Source: Campylobacter vulpis (GTDB lineage Bacteria; Campylobacterota; Campylobacteria; Campylobacterales; Campylobacteraceae). From it: a stretch of 64,000 bases of DNA. Every line of letters starts with the position of its first letter. The stretch's first letter is position 1. The notes beneath the pieces are model-generated. The model had not been told where the DNA came from. It was given only the letters and a program-made list of their open reading frames with translations, and ran no database searches. Shown piece after piece: positions 18,519 through 27,382 of the stretch. The stretch is taken from positions 682,001-746,000 of the forward strand of contig NZ_CP041617.1 of NCBI RefSeq assembly GCF_014217995.1. The letters run 5' to 3'. Position numbers and translations under genes: made by a program.

Positions 18519-19841
18519 ATGAAAAAAATTGTAGGTTCTTTATGCTTGTGCAGTATTTTATTTGCGGCAAATGAATATGAGGCAAATTTGGCAGGACATA
18601 TCGTTATCCCGGCAGAAAATTTCATCAATGCCCCTAAAGATGCGCCAGAATTTTTGCAAAGCACGGGGAAGTTTTTACGCACAATAAGAAATGAAAACTT
18701 AGGTGCATTTAATGCAAATTATACAGAAGAAGAAAGTTCTAATACCTTTAGAATCCCTTTTAAAAAACAAGCTTTGCAAGGGCATAGTGGAGTTAAATTT
18801 ACAGGGGATAAAAGCTATTGGCTTTTAAGTGATAATGGCTTAGGCACTAAGAAAAATTCACCAGATTCTATGACCTTTATCCACAATTATGAATTTGATT
18901 TTCAAAAGGGTTCTTATAAACATCTTAAAACCATTTTCTTTAATGATAAAGATAAAAAATTTCCTTATCTTATCACCCTTGAAAGCACTAAAAGTAGGTA
19001 TCTAACGGGAGCTGACATAGACCCTGAAAGTTTTCAAATTGTAGGTAAAAGTTTTTGGGTCGGTGATGAATTTGGTCCCTTTTTGCTAGAATTTGATGAA
19101 AAAGGAACCTTAAAGGAGCTTTTTGATGTTAGTCTAAATAGAAAACCTATTTTATCGCCTGATAATCCATCTTTACAGCTTTCAAACCCAGACATCTTAG
19201 AAAACAAGGCTAATATTAAACGCTCTAAAGGTTTTGAAGCAATGGCTAGTTCTAAGGATAAAACGAAGCTTTATCCTATGTTAGAATATGCAATATTTAA
19301 AGATGGTAAGTATGAAAATAAAGGTGGCAAAAACTATTTAAGGATTTTAGAATTTGACATTAAGGCTAGAAAATTTACAGATAAAAGCTACGCATATATA
19401 CTAGAAAGTAATGCTCATTCTATTGGCGATTTTAATATGATTGATGAAGAGTATGGATTAATTATAGAACGCGATGATACGGAAGGCACTATGGATAAGG
19501 CTTGTAGGGGACAGGAAACAAAATCGTGCTTTAAAAATCCTGTCAAATTTAAAAGAATTTACAAAGTTAAACTTGATGATAAAAAGGGTGTGGCTGAGAA
19601 GATTGCCTATATTGATCTTATGAATATTAACGATACGAATAAAATTGCCAAAAAACCTTTGGTTAATGGCAAATTTGTCTTTCCTTTTTTTACCATTGAA
19701 GATGTGGATATTGTAGATGATAAACACATTGTTGTAGCAAATGACAATAATTTTCCTTTTTCATCAAGTAGAGAGCCTTATGTCCCAGATGATAATGAGA
19801 TTATTTTGCTAGAAGTCGAGGAATTTTTAAAAATTAAATAA
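18519..19841 (+). CDS. secreted esterase-like phytase-domain protein
   Basis: A 440-residue exported protein. A signal peptide is visible (MKKIVGSLCLCSILFAAN, cleavage near residue 18). The mature part resembles the 'esterase-like activity of phytase' beta-propeller family, with GHSGVKF, WLLSDNGLGTKKNSPDS, FWVGDEFGPFLLEFDEKG, SKGFEAMA and DVDIVDDKHIVVANDNNFPF. Its substrate is probably a periplasmic phosphoester, supported by the adjacent glpQ-like gene 18 bases downstream. I infer a joint role in scavenging phosphate or glycerol from phospholipid debris. The name is a family match by eye. Confidence 0.75.
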   Translation: MKKIVGSLCLCSILFAANEYEANLAGHIVIPAENFINAPKDAPEFLQSTGKFLRTIRNENLGAFNANYTEEESSNTFRIPFKKQALQGHSGVKFTGDKSYWLLSDNGLGTKKNSPDSMTFIHNYEFDFQKGSYKHLKTIFFNDKDKKFPYLITLESTKSRYLTGADIDPESFQIVGKSFWVGDEFGPFLLEFDEKGTLKELFDVSLNRKPILSPDNPSLQLSNPDILENKANIKRSKGFEAMASSKDKTKLYPMLEYAIFKDGKYENKGGKNYLRILEFDIKARKFTDKSYAYILESNAHSIGDFNMIDEEYGLIIERDDTEGTMDKACRGQETKSCFKNPVKFKRIYKVKLDDKKGVAEKIAYIDLMNINDTNKIAKKPLVNGKFVFPFFTIEDVDIVDDKHIVVANDNNFPFSSSREPYVPDDNEIILLEVEEFLKIK

Positions 19842-19859
19842 TAAATTTGAGGAGTAAAA

Positions 19860-20903
19860 ATGAAAAAACTTGCTTTTATCTTAATGTTTTTAGGATTTAA
19901 TCTTTTTGCAAGTGATAAACTTATCATTGCACACAGAGGTGCTAGTGCATATTTGCCAGAACATACGCTTGAGAGTAAGGTTTTGGCATTTGCTCAAGGA
20001 GTGCCTTACATCGAACAAGATGTGGTTTTAAGTAAAGATAATCATTTGATTGTTATCCACGATTTGTATTTAGACAAAACAAGTGATGTAGCACAAAAAT
20101 TTCCGGATAAAAAGCGTAAAGATGGGCATTATTATGTGATCGACTTTACTTTAGCTGAGCTTAAAAGTTTAAAAATGAGTGAGGGTTTTAAGGGAGAAAA
20201 TGACAGCACAAATGCTTATCCTAACCGCTTCCCTGCTAAAAAGGCGGACTTTACTATCAATACTCTTGAAGAAGAGATTGAGCTCATTCAAGGACTTAAC
20301 AAAATGCTTGGTAAAAATGTGGGAATTTATGTGGAGGTTAAGCGCCCTTGGTTTCATAAGCAAGAGGGCAAAGATATTTCTAAAATCACCTTGGAAGTGC
20401 TTAAAAAATATGGCTACACAAACAAGGATTCTAAGGTCTATTTTCAAAGTTTTGATTATCCTGATTTGGTGCGTGTGAAAAAGGAGTTATTGCCACAAAT
20501 GGGTATGGATATTAAGCTCATCGCCCTTATAGGTTTAAATGAGTGGGAGGAGACTTTTGAGTATAAAAATGGCGTGTGGCAAAATTATGATTTTTCTTAT
20601 CTTTTAGATGTTAAAAATTACGCTGAAATTTCAAAAATTGTCGATGGTTTAGGACCGACTTATATTTTACTCTTTGATGAAAATAAGCTTAAAAATAATG
20701 AAATTGTGCCAAATGATTTTGTTAAAAATGCTCATAAATATAATATGAAAGTGCATCCTTATACCATTAGAGCAGATGCACTTCCAAACTGGACTAAGTC
20801 TGTCGATGAGCTTTTTGAGGCTGTTTTGTTTAAGGCAGGAGCCGATGGAGTTTTTACAGATTTTCCTGATTTGGGTTTGGAATTTTTAAAGAAAGTAAGA
20901 TAG
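19860..20903 (+). CDS. glpQ: periplasmic glycerophosphodiester phosphodiesterase
   Basis: A 347-residue GlpQ-type enzyme with a signal peptide ending at about residue 18 (LGFNLFAS). Catalytic and metal motifs are IIAHRGASAYLPEHT (His25, Arg26, Glu34), EQDVVLSKDNHLIVIHD and the C-terminal GADGVFTDFPDL. It hydrolyses glycerophosphodiesters to glycerol-3-phosphate and an alcohol. AGGAG precedes the ATG. It forms a two-gene unit with the phytase-like gene, and no GlpT transporter is adjacent. Confidence 0.93.
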   Translation: MKKLAFILMFLGFNLFASDKLIIAHRGASAYLPEHTLESKVLAFAQGVPYIEQDVVLSKDNHLIVIHDLYLDKTSDVAQKFPDKKRKDGHYYVIDFTLAELKSLKMSEGFKGENDSTNAYPNRFPAKKADFTINTLEEEIELIQGLNKMLGKNVGIYVEVKRPWFHKQEGKDISKITLEVLKKYGYTNKDSKVYFQSFDYPDLVRVKKELLPQMGMDIKLIALIGLNEWEETFEYKNGVWQNYDFSYLLDVKNYAEISKIVDGLGPTYILLFDENKLKNNEIVPNDFVKNAHKYNMKVHPYTIRADALPNWTKSVDELFEAVLFKAGADGVFTDFPDLGLEFLKKVR

Positions 20904-21230
20904 GATGAGTTTTTCTCGCTCAATTCTTACAAGTTATATGTTCGATTGACAAATTAACTAGTTTGATGTTTTTCTGTATTCCTAATTTTTTTGTCATTCT
21001 TCTTAGATTTAGACAAGAATATAATGAGGGGGAGGGAGGGTGATTTTAAGATTTTTAAATGGGTTTTAATTAACAAAAAAAATGTAGAATAAGTATTTAA
21101 TCATTTGACAAGTTGTTAAAATTTAAATCAAAATAAACAATAAATTTCGAAAACGATTTTAATTCTTTACAAATTAACTTAAAAATTTTTTTAAAAAATC
21201 TTTGTTTTTTACAAATGTTTCGCAGTTTAT
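20904..21230. other. 327-base convergent intergenic gap with a G-rich patch
   Basis: This gap lies between glpQ and hypA, which converge. I see no gene, tRNA or strong terminator. A TATAAT at 21020-21025 is followed at 21028-21040 by a purine patch (G5-A-G3-A-G3), then a GTG-led reading of only nine codons. The patch could be a decayed poly-G contingency tract or the remains of a lost gene. The rest is A/T-rich with no obvious repeats. Confidence 0.5.
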
Positions 21231-21575
21231 TTAATGTATCACAAGTCGCATTAAAATCATCTCGTCGCCGTCTAGGACTTTTAAATCCACATTTTGACAC
21301 AAAGGACACTGAAATACATTTTCTTTCAAAATGCTCTTCTCCCCACAAGAAAGACATAAAATTTCAAGTTCAGCAATTTCTATAAAGAGTTTGGCATTTT
21401 GACAAAGTGTAGAATTTTCTTTAAAAGTTTCAAAACAACGCTCAAAAAGCGGGATTTCTACTCCGCTTAAACGCCCAATTTTGATATAAATTTCGCTAAT
21501 TTCTTTAGCATTTTGCTCTCTGGCATTTTCCTCGCAAAGTGTGATTAAGGACTCAACTACGCTTAATTCGTGCAT
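21231..21575 (-). CDS. hypA: hydrogenase nickel-insertion protein HypA
   Basis: 114 residues beginning MHELSVVESL, where His2 is the conserved nickel ligand. The zinc site has two CxxC motifs (CLSC and CPLC) about residues 75-95. I chose the ATG at 21575, which overlaps the hypE stop as TAATG, over an in-frame ATG six bases upstream because the MHE start is invariant in the family. It works with HypB to load nickel into [NiFe]-hydrogenase. Confidence 0.95.
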   Translation of the reverse strand: MHELSVVESLITLCEENAREQNAKEISEIYIKIGRLSGVEIPLFERCFETFKENSTLCQNAKLFIEIAELEILCLSCGEKSILKENVFQCPLCQNVDLKVLDGDEMILMRLVIH

Positions 21576-22552
21576 TAGCATATCCTAGGTAAAAGCTCAC
21601 CCTTAGGGCTTTCTAAAAAGCGTTTTGCACCATAGCTATTTTGCAAAATCACCCTTGCTTTTTCGCTTGGTAAAATTTCACCTATAATGTTTGCTTTTTT
21701 GTTATATTTCTGTAAGATTTCTAAGGCTTTTTGCGCGTCTTTTTGCTCCATGCAAAGCACAAAAGTGCCCTCATTAGCAAGCTCATAAGGTTCATAGCCA
21801 AAAAGCTCACAAAGTCCTAAAACTTCGCTTTTAACAGCGATTTTTTCTTCATAAATCAAAATATCTTTCCCGCAAAAACTCGCCCACTCATTTAAAACGG
21901 CTGATAAACCGCCACGCGTAGCATCACGCATTGCCGCTATATTTAAATTCGCTTCCAAAAGCTCCAAAACCTCGTTTTTCACGCACTTACAATCACTCTT
22001 AATATCCGCCTCAAGTGCATTTCTTTTTATCAGCACGCTTGCACCGTGTCTGCCTATATCACCACTTATTAGCACACTTAGACCCCCTTTTAAATTCTTC
22101 GTTTGGCAGGGTTTTATGATATGCCCTAGGGCTGTTGTATTGATGTAAATTTCATCACCTTTTCCCTTTGGCACGACCTTAGTATCTCCACATACAAGCT
22201 TAACGCCTATATTATCGCATTCATTTTTAATGCTTTTTAAAATTTTTTCTAATTTTTCAAAAGCAAATCCCTCTTCTAAAATCAAAGCAAGACTTAAATA
22301 TAAGGGCTTTGCACCGACCATTAAAATATCATTGATTGAACCGCACACGCAAAGTTTGCCTATATTGACCTCCTCATCTAAAAAAATGGGACTTAAAACA
22401 AAAGAATCTGTGCTTAAAGCCATATCTCCCAAAATTGCAGCGTCATTTGCTTCTCTTAGAATTTCATTGTCAAAAAGCTTAAAAACGCCTTTTAAAAATT
22501 CATTCATTTCCTCGCCACCGCCTCCGTGTGCTAATGTAACTTGTTTCATCAT
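21575..22552 (-). CDS. hypE: hydrogenase maturation protein HypE
   Basis: A 325-residue HypE, which dehydrates the carbamoyl group on its C-terminal cysteine to make the cyanide ligand of [NiFe]-hydrogenase. It starts MMKQVTLAHGGGGEEMN, has the ATP-binding VCGDTKVVPKG segment and RDATRGGLSAVLNEWA, and ends PRIC with the essential terminal Cys. It is divergent from hypB across 107 bases and co-transcribed with hypA. Confidence 0.96.
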   Translation of the reverse strand: MMKQVTLAHGGGGEEMNEFLKGVFKLFDNEILREANDAAILGDMALSTDSFVLSPIFLDEEVNIGKLCVCGSINDILMVGAKPLYLSLALILEEGFAFEKLEKILKSIKNECDNIGVKLVCGDTKVVPKGKGDEIYINTTALGHIIKPCQTKNLKGGLSVLISGDIGRHGASVLIKRNALEADIKSDCKCVKNEVLELLEANLNIAAMRDATRGGLSAVLNEWASFCGKDILIYEEKIAVKSEVLGLCELFGYEPYELANEGTFVLCMEQKDAQKALEILQKYNKKANIIGEILPSEKARVILQNSYGAKRFLESPKGELLPRIC

Positions 22553-22659
22553 TTTACCTTTTAAATTTTATGCAATTTTAACATTAAATATAAAATATTG
22601 ATGAGTGATTAATTAAAATAATTTAGAATTAGGATAAAAATTGTAGAAAAAGGAAAATT
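22553..22659. promoter_or_regulatory. divergent hypE/hypB intergenic region
   Basis: This 107-base A/T-rich gap must hold the promoters for both hypEA (minus) and hypBCD (plus). A weak TAGAAT at 22624-22629 could be the hypB -10, and AAAAGGAAAATT is the hypB ribosome site. No clear operator is visible. Confidence 0.45.
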
Positions 22660-23415
22660 ATGTGTAAAGACTGCGGCTGTTCGGTAACTCCACATACACA
22701 CGACCATCACACTCACTCCCATCATCATTATCAAAATTATGAAAATCCCGAGCTTAAAGAGGAAAAAACCCTAGAAGTTTTAAGCAAAATTTTAAGCAAA
22801 AACGACCACGAAGCAGAGCATAATAGGGAGCATTTTAATGAAGCTGGGGTGCTTTGTATCAATTTAATGAGCTCACCAGGAAGTGGGAAAACTACGCTTT
22901 TAGAAAGCACTTTAAAAGCTTTAAAAGATGAGATGAAAATCAGCGTTATTGAGGGTGATTTAGAAAGTGAAAATGACGCTAAACGCATAAGAGAAGCTGG
23001 AGCAGAAGCGTTTCAAATCACCACGGGACAGAGCTGTCATTTAGATGCTTTTATGGTGCATGAAGCTTTACATCATTTAAGCTTAAAGGAGTGTGATTTA
23101 CTTTTTATCGAAAATGTGGGGAATTTGGTCTGCCCTGCAAGTTATGATTTGGGACAGCATATAAATGTTGTGCTTTTAAGCGTTACGGAAGGTAGTGATA
23201 AGCCGCAAAAATATCCTGTGATGTTTAAAAAAGCGGATTTGGTCATTATTTCAAAAGCAGATTTGGCACATCATTTTGACTTTGACATCGAAGAGGCAAG
23301 TAAGGAATGCAAAAAGCTTAATCCTAAGGTGGATATTTTGATTTTAGATTCCAAAACTGGGAAAAATTTAGAACTTTGGTATCAGTATCTAAGACTTAAA
23401 AAGGAGCTTTTTTAA
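22660..23415 (+). CDS. hypB: hydrogenase nickel-delivery GTPase HypB
   Basis: 251 residues. The N-terminus MCKDCGC is the high-affinity nickel motif, followed by a His-rich stretch (12-23), which suggests nickel storage. The GTPase domain has SSPGSGKTTLLES, the EGDLESENDAKRI metal segment with nearby GQSCHLD, ENVGNLVCP and ISKADL. It works with HypA. It overlaps hypC as TAATG. Confidence 0.97.
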   Translation: MCKDCGCSVTPHTHDHHTHSHHHYQNYENPELKEEKTLEVLSKILSKNDHEAEHNREHFNEAGVLCINLMSSPGSGKTTLLESTLKALKDEMKISVIEGDLESENDAKRIREAGAEAFQITTGQSCHLDAFMVHEALHHLSLKECDLLFIENVGNLVCPASYDLGQHINVVLLSVTEGSDKPQKYPVMFKKADLVIISKADLAHHFDFDIEEASKECKKLNPKVDILILDSKTGKNLELWYQYLRLKKELF

Positions 23416-23696
23416 TGTGTCTTTCTATCCCTTCAAAAATTTTAGAAATCGATGAGTTTAACAATGCTTTGGTGGATACTTTGGGCGTTAAAAGAAAGGT
23501 GAATTTGGACCTTATTAGTGAGCCTTTGAAACAGGGTGATTTTGTGCTAATCCATGTAGGCGTGGCGATGGAGAAAATAGACGAGGAAGCTGCACTTTTA
23601 AGCATTAAAACCTATCAAGAGATAGTGGATAAAATGCAAAACGGAGAGATAGAAACGCACGAGGGAGATATGGGGCTTAATGAATTATATCGATGA
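23415..23696 (+). CDS. hypC: hydrogenase maturation chaperone HypC
   Basis: 93 residues starting MCLSIPSK with the essential Cys2, then the VDTLGVKRKVNLDL and GDFVLIHVGVAMEKIDEEAA segments typical of HypC/HupF. HypC carries the iron with its ligands from HypD to the hydrogenase large subunit. It overlaps hypB by one base and hypD by 17 bases. Confidence 0.97.
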   Translation: MCLSIPSKILEIDEFNNALVDTLGVKRKVNLDLISEPLKQGDFVLIHVGVAMEKIDEEAALLSIKTYQEIVDKMQNGEIETHEGDMGLNELYR

Positions 23697-24768
23697 ATTT
23701 AGAGATAAAAATACCCTCTTAGCACTCAATGCTTTAATTAGGAAAAATATTAAAGAACCTATTAATATAATGGAAATTTGCGGCGGACACACGCATAGCA
23801 TTATGAAATATGCTTTATGCGACTTACTTCCTAAGGAAGTGAATTTCATACACGGACCGGGTTGTCCTGTGTGCGTAATGCCAAGAGAGCGTATCGATAT
23901 AGCTTTAAAACTAGCACAACAAGAAGATGTGATATTTTGCACTTTGGGAGATTTATTAAGAATCCCCGGAAGTAAAGAATCTTTACTTGATTTACGTGCT
24001 AAGGGTGCCGATGTAAGAGCGCTTTATACTCCGCTTGAAATTTTACAAATTGCAAAAGAAAATCAAAATAAAAAAGTCATTTTTTTCGCCATAGGTTTTG
24101 AAACAACCACGCCGATGAGTGCTTTGCTTTTAGAAAAAGTCATTGAACAGGGCTTAGAAAATATTTCTATTTTTTCCAATCATATCACCGTCCCAGCTCC
24201 GATACAAGCGATAATGAGTGATGAAAATGTCAAAATTGACGCTTTTTTAGGTCCTTCTCATGTGAGTGTTATAACGGGCTATCAAATTTATGAGTCTTTA
24301 GTTAAAAATTTTCACACACCCATAGCTGTGAGTGGTTTTGAACCTGTGGATATTATGGAAAGTGTGCTAAATATTATCTTACAAAAAAATGCTCAAAAAG
24401 CCGAAATTTACAATCAATACTCAAGAGTTGTGAGCCGCAATGGCAATGTCAAGGCACAAAATTTAGTGGAGAAATATTTTAAGCCTTGCGATTTTGAATT
24501 TAGAGGCTTAGGACTTATCAAAAATGGCGGTTTAGAGCTTAGAGAGGAATTTGCAAATTATGACGCAAGTAAGCTTTATGATTGCGAGGTTAAGAGTAGA
24601 GGCGAAAATAAAGCTTGCATTTGCGGTCAAATTTTAAGAGGTTTGGCAAAGCCTTATGAATGTAAGGTTTTTGGCAAGGCTTGCACACCGAAAAATCCCA
24701 TAGGTAGCTGTATGGTTTCAGGTGAGGGTGCTTGTGCGGCGTATTATAAATATGCTAAGGGGCGTTAA
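23680..24768 (+). CDS. hypD: hydrogenase maturation protein HypD
   Basis: A 362-residue iron-sulphur protein that assembles Fe(CN)2CO. Hallmarks are NIMEICGGHTHSIM, HGPGCPVCVMP, AIGFETTTP, FLGPSHVSVITG and the C-terminal cysteine cluster CICGQIL through GSCMVSGEGACAAYY. The ATG lies within the end of hypC. hypF and the hydrogenase structural genes are not in the window. Confidence 0.97.
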   Translation: MNYIDEFRDKNTLLALNALIRKNIKEPINIMEICGGHTHSIMKYALCDLLPKEVNFIHGPGCPVCVMPRERIDIALKLAQQEDVIFCTLGDLLRIPGSKESLLDLRAKGADVRALYTPLEILQIAKENQNKKVIFFAIGFETTTPMSALLLEKVIEQGLENISIFSNHITVPAPIQAIMSDENVKIDAFLGPSHVSVITGYQIYESLVKNFHTPIAVSGFEPVDIMESVLNIILQKNAQKAEIYNQYSRVVSRNGNVKAQNLVEKYFKPCDFEFRGLGLIKNGGLELREEFANYDASKLYDCEVKSRGENKACICGQILRGLAKPYECKVFGKACTPKNPIGSCMVSGEGACAAYYKYAKGR

Positions 24769-24786
24769 TTTAAAGGAGAAATAAAA

Positions 24787-25191
24787 ATGAAATTTAAAAT
24801 GAAATTTGAAAGCATCGATTCTAATTCTATCCGTAGTCTTATGGATATTTTTTATGCGAAAGTAAGAGTTGATAAGAACGGACTTGGGGAGATTTTTAAT
24901 GCTAAAATCGGCACAGATGATACAAGCTGGAGCAATCATAAGGAAAAAATTGCGAATTTTTGGGAGGGTTTATTACTAGGAAGTGGGAATTTTAAAGGAA
25001 ATCCTATGCGAACGCATATTGATTTAGCACCTTTTCCTAGAGAGCTTTTTTCTGTATGGCTTAAGCTTTTTAAAGAAAGTTTAGAATGTGTTTATAAAGA
25101 GCCAGAGCATCAAAGACTGATTTTTCAAAGAGCTGAAATGATAGCACAGAGATTTCAATATGTGTTGTATGAAAGCGATTATGTCAGTTAA
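24787..25191 (+). CDS. ctb: group III truncated haemoglobin
   Basis: 134 residues. FESIDSNSIRSLMDIFYAKVRVD at the start, SNHKEKIANFWEGLLLGSGNF, HIDLAPFPRELFSVWLKLF and MIAQRFQYVLYES match the Campylobacter Ctb haemoglobin, including the Trp (G8) and the proximal helix region. C. jejuni Ctb binds oxygen and is induced by nitrosative stress via NssR, but I see no clear NssR site here. AAAGGAG precedes the ATG at 24787; an internal ATG at 24799 is an alternative. It follows hypD by 18 bases and may share its transcript. Confidence 0.92.
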   Translation: MKFKMKFESIDSNSIRSLMDIFYAKVRVDKNGLGEIFNAKIGTDDTSWSNHKEKIANFWEGLLLGSGNFKGNPMRTHIDLAPFPRELFSVWLKLFKESLECVYKEPEHQRLIFQRAEMIAQRFQYVLYESDYVS

Positions 25192-25243
25192 AAATTTAAG
25201 AGCTTGATTTTGTAAGTTTTAATTCTAATAAGTGCTTTTGTGC

Positions 25244-25249
25244 TATAAT
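25244..25249 (+). promoter_or_regulatory. -10 element upstream of sstT
   Basis: TATAAT at 25244-25249 within TTGTGCTATAAT lies 22 bases before the ATG, after a T-rich stretch. Confidence 0.65.
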
Positions 25250-25271
25250 TTTTATTTTTAAAGGAAGGTAA

Positions 25272-26486
25272 ATGTTTGCCAAACTTATACAAGGGTATTC
25301 TAAAGGAAATTTAATCTTACAAATTTGTATCGGCATAGTGCTTGGAATTTTTGTGGGTTTGCTATCTAAAGATATGGCGGTGGTGGCAAATTTTTTGGGA
25401 GTTTTATTTACAAATGCACTTAAGGCTATTGCTCCCATTCTTGTGTTTATTCTCATTTTAACTTCCATTTGCACAAAAAATTTTACACAAAAAAGCACAA
25501 AAATGAAAAATATTGTTTTTTTATACATTGTGGGAACATTTTTGGCTTCTGCTTGTGCTGTTGGGATAAGCTTTTTAATGCCAACGGAGCTTGTTTTGGA
25601 GGGAGTAGAGAAAGCCTCACAAAGCTCCCCTGCTTTTATCAGTGAAATTTTTAAAGATTTGATTTTAAAAATCGTGGATAATCCCATAAATGCTCTTTCA
25701 GGTGGGAATTATTTGGGAATTTTAGCTTGGGCTATCGCTGGAGGGGTAGCGCTTAGACACTGCTCAAAAGAGGCAAAGCAAGTTTTTGTGGATATTAATG
25801 AAGGTGTGTTAAAAATCGTTCAGTTTATTGTCAAGTTAGCTCCTTTTGGAATTTTTGGCTTGGTGGCAAATTCCGTTGCTAACACGGGTGCGGCGGGACT
25901 TATTAGCTATGCGAAACTTTTGCTCGTTTTGGTTTTAACGATGCTTTTTGTAGCTTTTATCATCAACGCTTTTATCGTTTTTCTCTACACGCGTAAAAAC
26001 CCATTTCCACTTATTTTTATCTGCATTAAAGAAAGTGCATTTTTTGCTTTTTTTACACGCAGTTCAGCGGCAAATATCCCTGTAAATATGGCACTTTGTG
26101 CTAAACTTGGCATTGATAAGGAGCTTTATAGCATTTCTATCCCACTTGGAGCAACCATTAATATGGGCGGTGCGGCAGTTACCATAGCTGTCTTAAGCCT
26201 TGCTGCCGCTTATACTGTGGGCATTGAGGTTAGTTTTTTTCAAGCATTTTTACTTAGCATTATTGCAACTTTTGCGGCGTGTGGGGCGAGTGGGGTGGCT
26301 GGCGGTTCACTGCTTTTAATTCCTCTTGCTTGCTCTTTGTTTAATATCAATTACGATGTGGCGATGAAGGTTGTGGCAATAGGTTTTATTATAGGCGTGA
26401 TTCAAGATAGTGTAGAAACAGCACTTAATAGCTCTACCGATGTGCTTTTTACGGCGATTTGCTCAAATGATGATTTACGTTTGTAG
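25272..26486 (+). CDS. sstT: sodium:serine/threonine symporter SstT
   Basis: A 404-residue membrane transporter of the dicarboxylate/amino-acid:cation symporter family with eight or more hydrophobic segments. [22 protein letters not shown] (serine-rich hairpin), [15 protein letters not shown] and [21 protein letters not shown] match SstT. Serine is a main carbon source for campylobacters. AAAGGAAGG precedes the ATG. pyrB follows after 10 bases. Confidence 0.93.
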   Translation: MFAKLIQGYSKGNLILQICIGIVLGIFVGLLSKDMAVVANFLGVLFTNALKAIAPILVFILILTSICTKNFTQKSTKMKNIVFLYIVGTFLASACAVGISFLMPTELVLEGVEKASQSSPAFISEIFKDLILKIVDNPINALSGGNYLGILAWAIAGGVALRHCSKEAKQVFVDINEGVLKIVQFIVKLAPFGIFGLVANSVANTGAAGLISYAKLLLVLVLTMLFVAFIINAFIVFLYTRKNPFPLIFICIKESAFFAFFTRSSAANIPVNMALCAKLGIDKELYSISIPLGATINMGGAAVTIAVLSLAAAYTVGIEVSFFQAFLLSIIATFAACGASGVAGGSLLLIPLACSLFNINYDVAMKVVAIGFIIGVIQDSVETALNSSTDVLFTAICSNDDLRL

Positions 26487-26496
26487 GTAAGAAACG

Positions 26497-27381
26497 ATGA
26501 AGCATTTGATTACGACTAGGGATTTTGACAAAGATGAGATTGAGGCGCTTTTTGAAGATACGCGTGAATTTTTAGATGAAAAACCTAGAATTTTACTTGA
26601 AGGAAAAAGTGTAACGACTATATTTTTTGAAAATTCCACTAGAACACTTTCAAGCTTTGAAAGTGCGGCTAGAAGGCTTGGTGCTAGGGTTTTAAGGCTT
26701 GATGTCTCAAGGTCAAGCTCGAGTAAGGGTGAAACGCTTTACGATACAGCGGCAAATTTAGACGCTATGGGACCTCACGCCATTATAGTAAGACATCAGC
26801 ATTCAGGTGTGCCTTATCTTTTAGCAAAACACTTGCATTGCCCCGTTTTAAACGCAGGAGATGGTAAGCACGCTCATCCTAGTCAGGCTTTACTTGATTT
26901 ATTTACCATTAAAGAGCATTTTAAGGGTGATATTGTGGGGCGAAAAATTCTTATTGTAGGCGATGTAAAAAATTCGCGTGTTGCAACTTCAAATATCGAG
27001 CTTTTAGGGCGTTTTGGGCTTGACATTACCCTAGTTGCACCACCACATTTTATGCCTCAAACTTCACTTAAAAGCTCTTATGAGTTAAGTGAAGAGTTAA
27101 TTGAAAAAGCGGACATTATTATGAGTTTAAGGACACAAACGGAAAGACATCAAAAGGCAATTTATGCTTCTTTGAAAGATTATGCGAATGATTTTTGTAT
27201 AAGGGCAAATGTATTGACTAAAAATCCCAAGCTTATTATTTTACACCCTGGACCTGTGCATAGAAATATTGATTTAAGCGATGAGGTGATGGCAAGTTCT
27301 CAAAGTCTTGTTTTAAGACAGGTTAAAAATGGCGTGGCGATAAGAATGGCGATTTTAAAAAAGCTGATTTTGGAGAAATGA
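26497..27381 (+). CDS. pyrB: aspartate carbamoyltransferase catalytic subunit
   Basis: 294 residues. The carbamoyl-phosphate loop [15 protein letters not shown] (Ser47-Thr48-Arg49-Thr50), [26 protein letters not shown] and HPGPVHRN are diagnostic. It catalyses the committed step of pyrimidine synthesis. No pyrI regulatory gene is nearby. Confidence 0.98.
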   Translation: MKHLITTRDFDKDEIEALFEDTREFLDEKPRILLEGKSVTTIFFENSTRTLSSFESAARRLGARVLRLDVSRSSSSKGETLYDTAANLDAMGPHAIIVRHQHSGVPYLLAKHLHCPVLNAGDGKHAHPSQALLDLFTIKEHFKGDIVGRKILIVGDVKNSRVATSNIELLGRFGLDITLVAPPHFMPQTSLKSSYELSEELIEKADIIMSLRTQTERHQKAIYASLKDYANDFCIRANVLTKNPKLIILHPGPVHRNIDLSDEVMASSQSLVLRQVKNGVAIRMAILKKLILEK

Positions 27382-27382
27382 G

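Noticed and set aside
21097-21357. An 86-codon minus-strand frame overlapping hypA
   Set aside because: It is another frame of the conserved hypA zinc-site region extended into A/T-rich DNA; HypA is the supported product.
25196-25687. A 163-codon minus-strand open frame over the start of sstT
   Set aside because: It overlaps the clear SstT protein and its promoter, has no ribosome site, and no recognisable protein motif.
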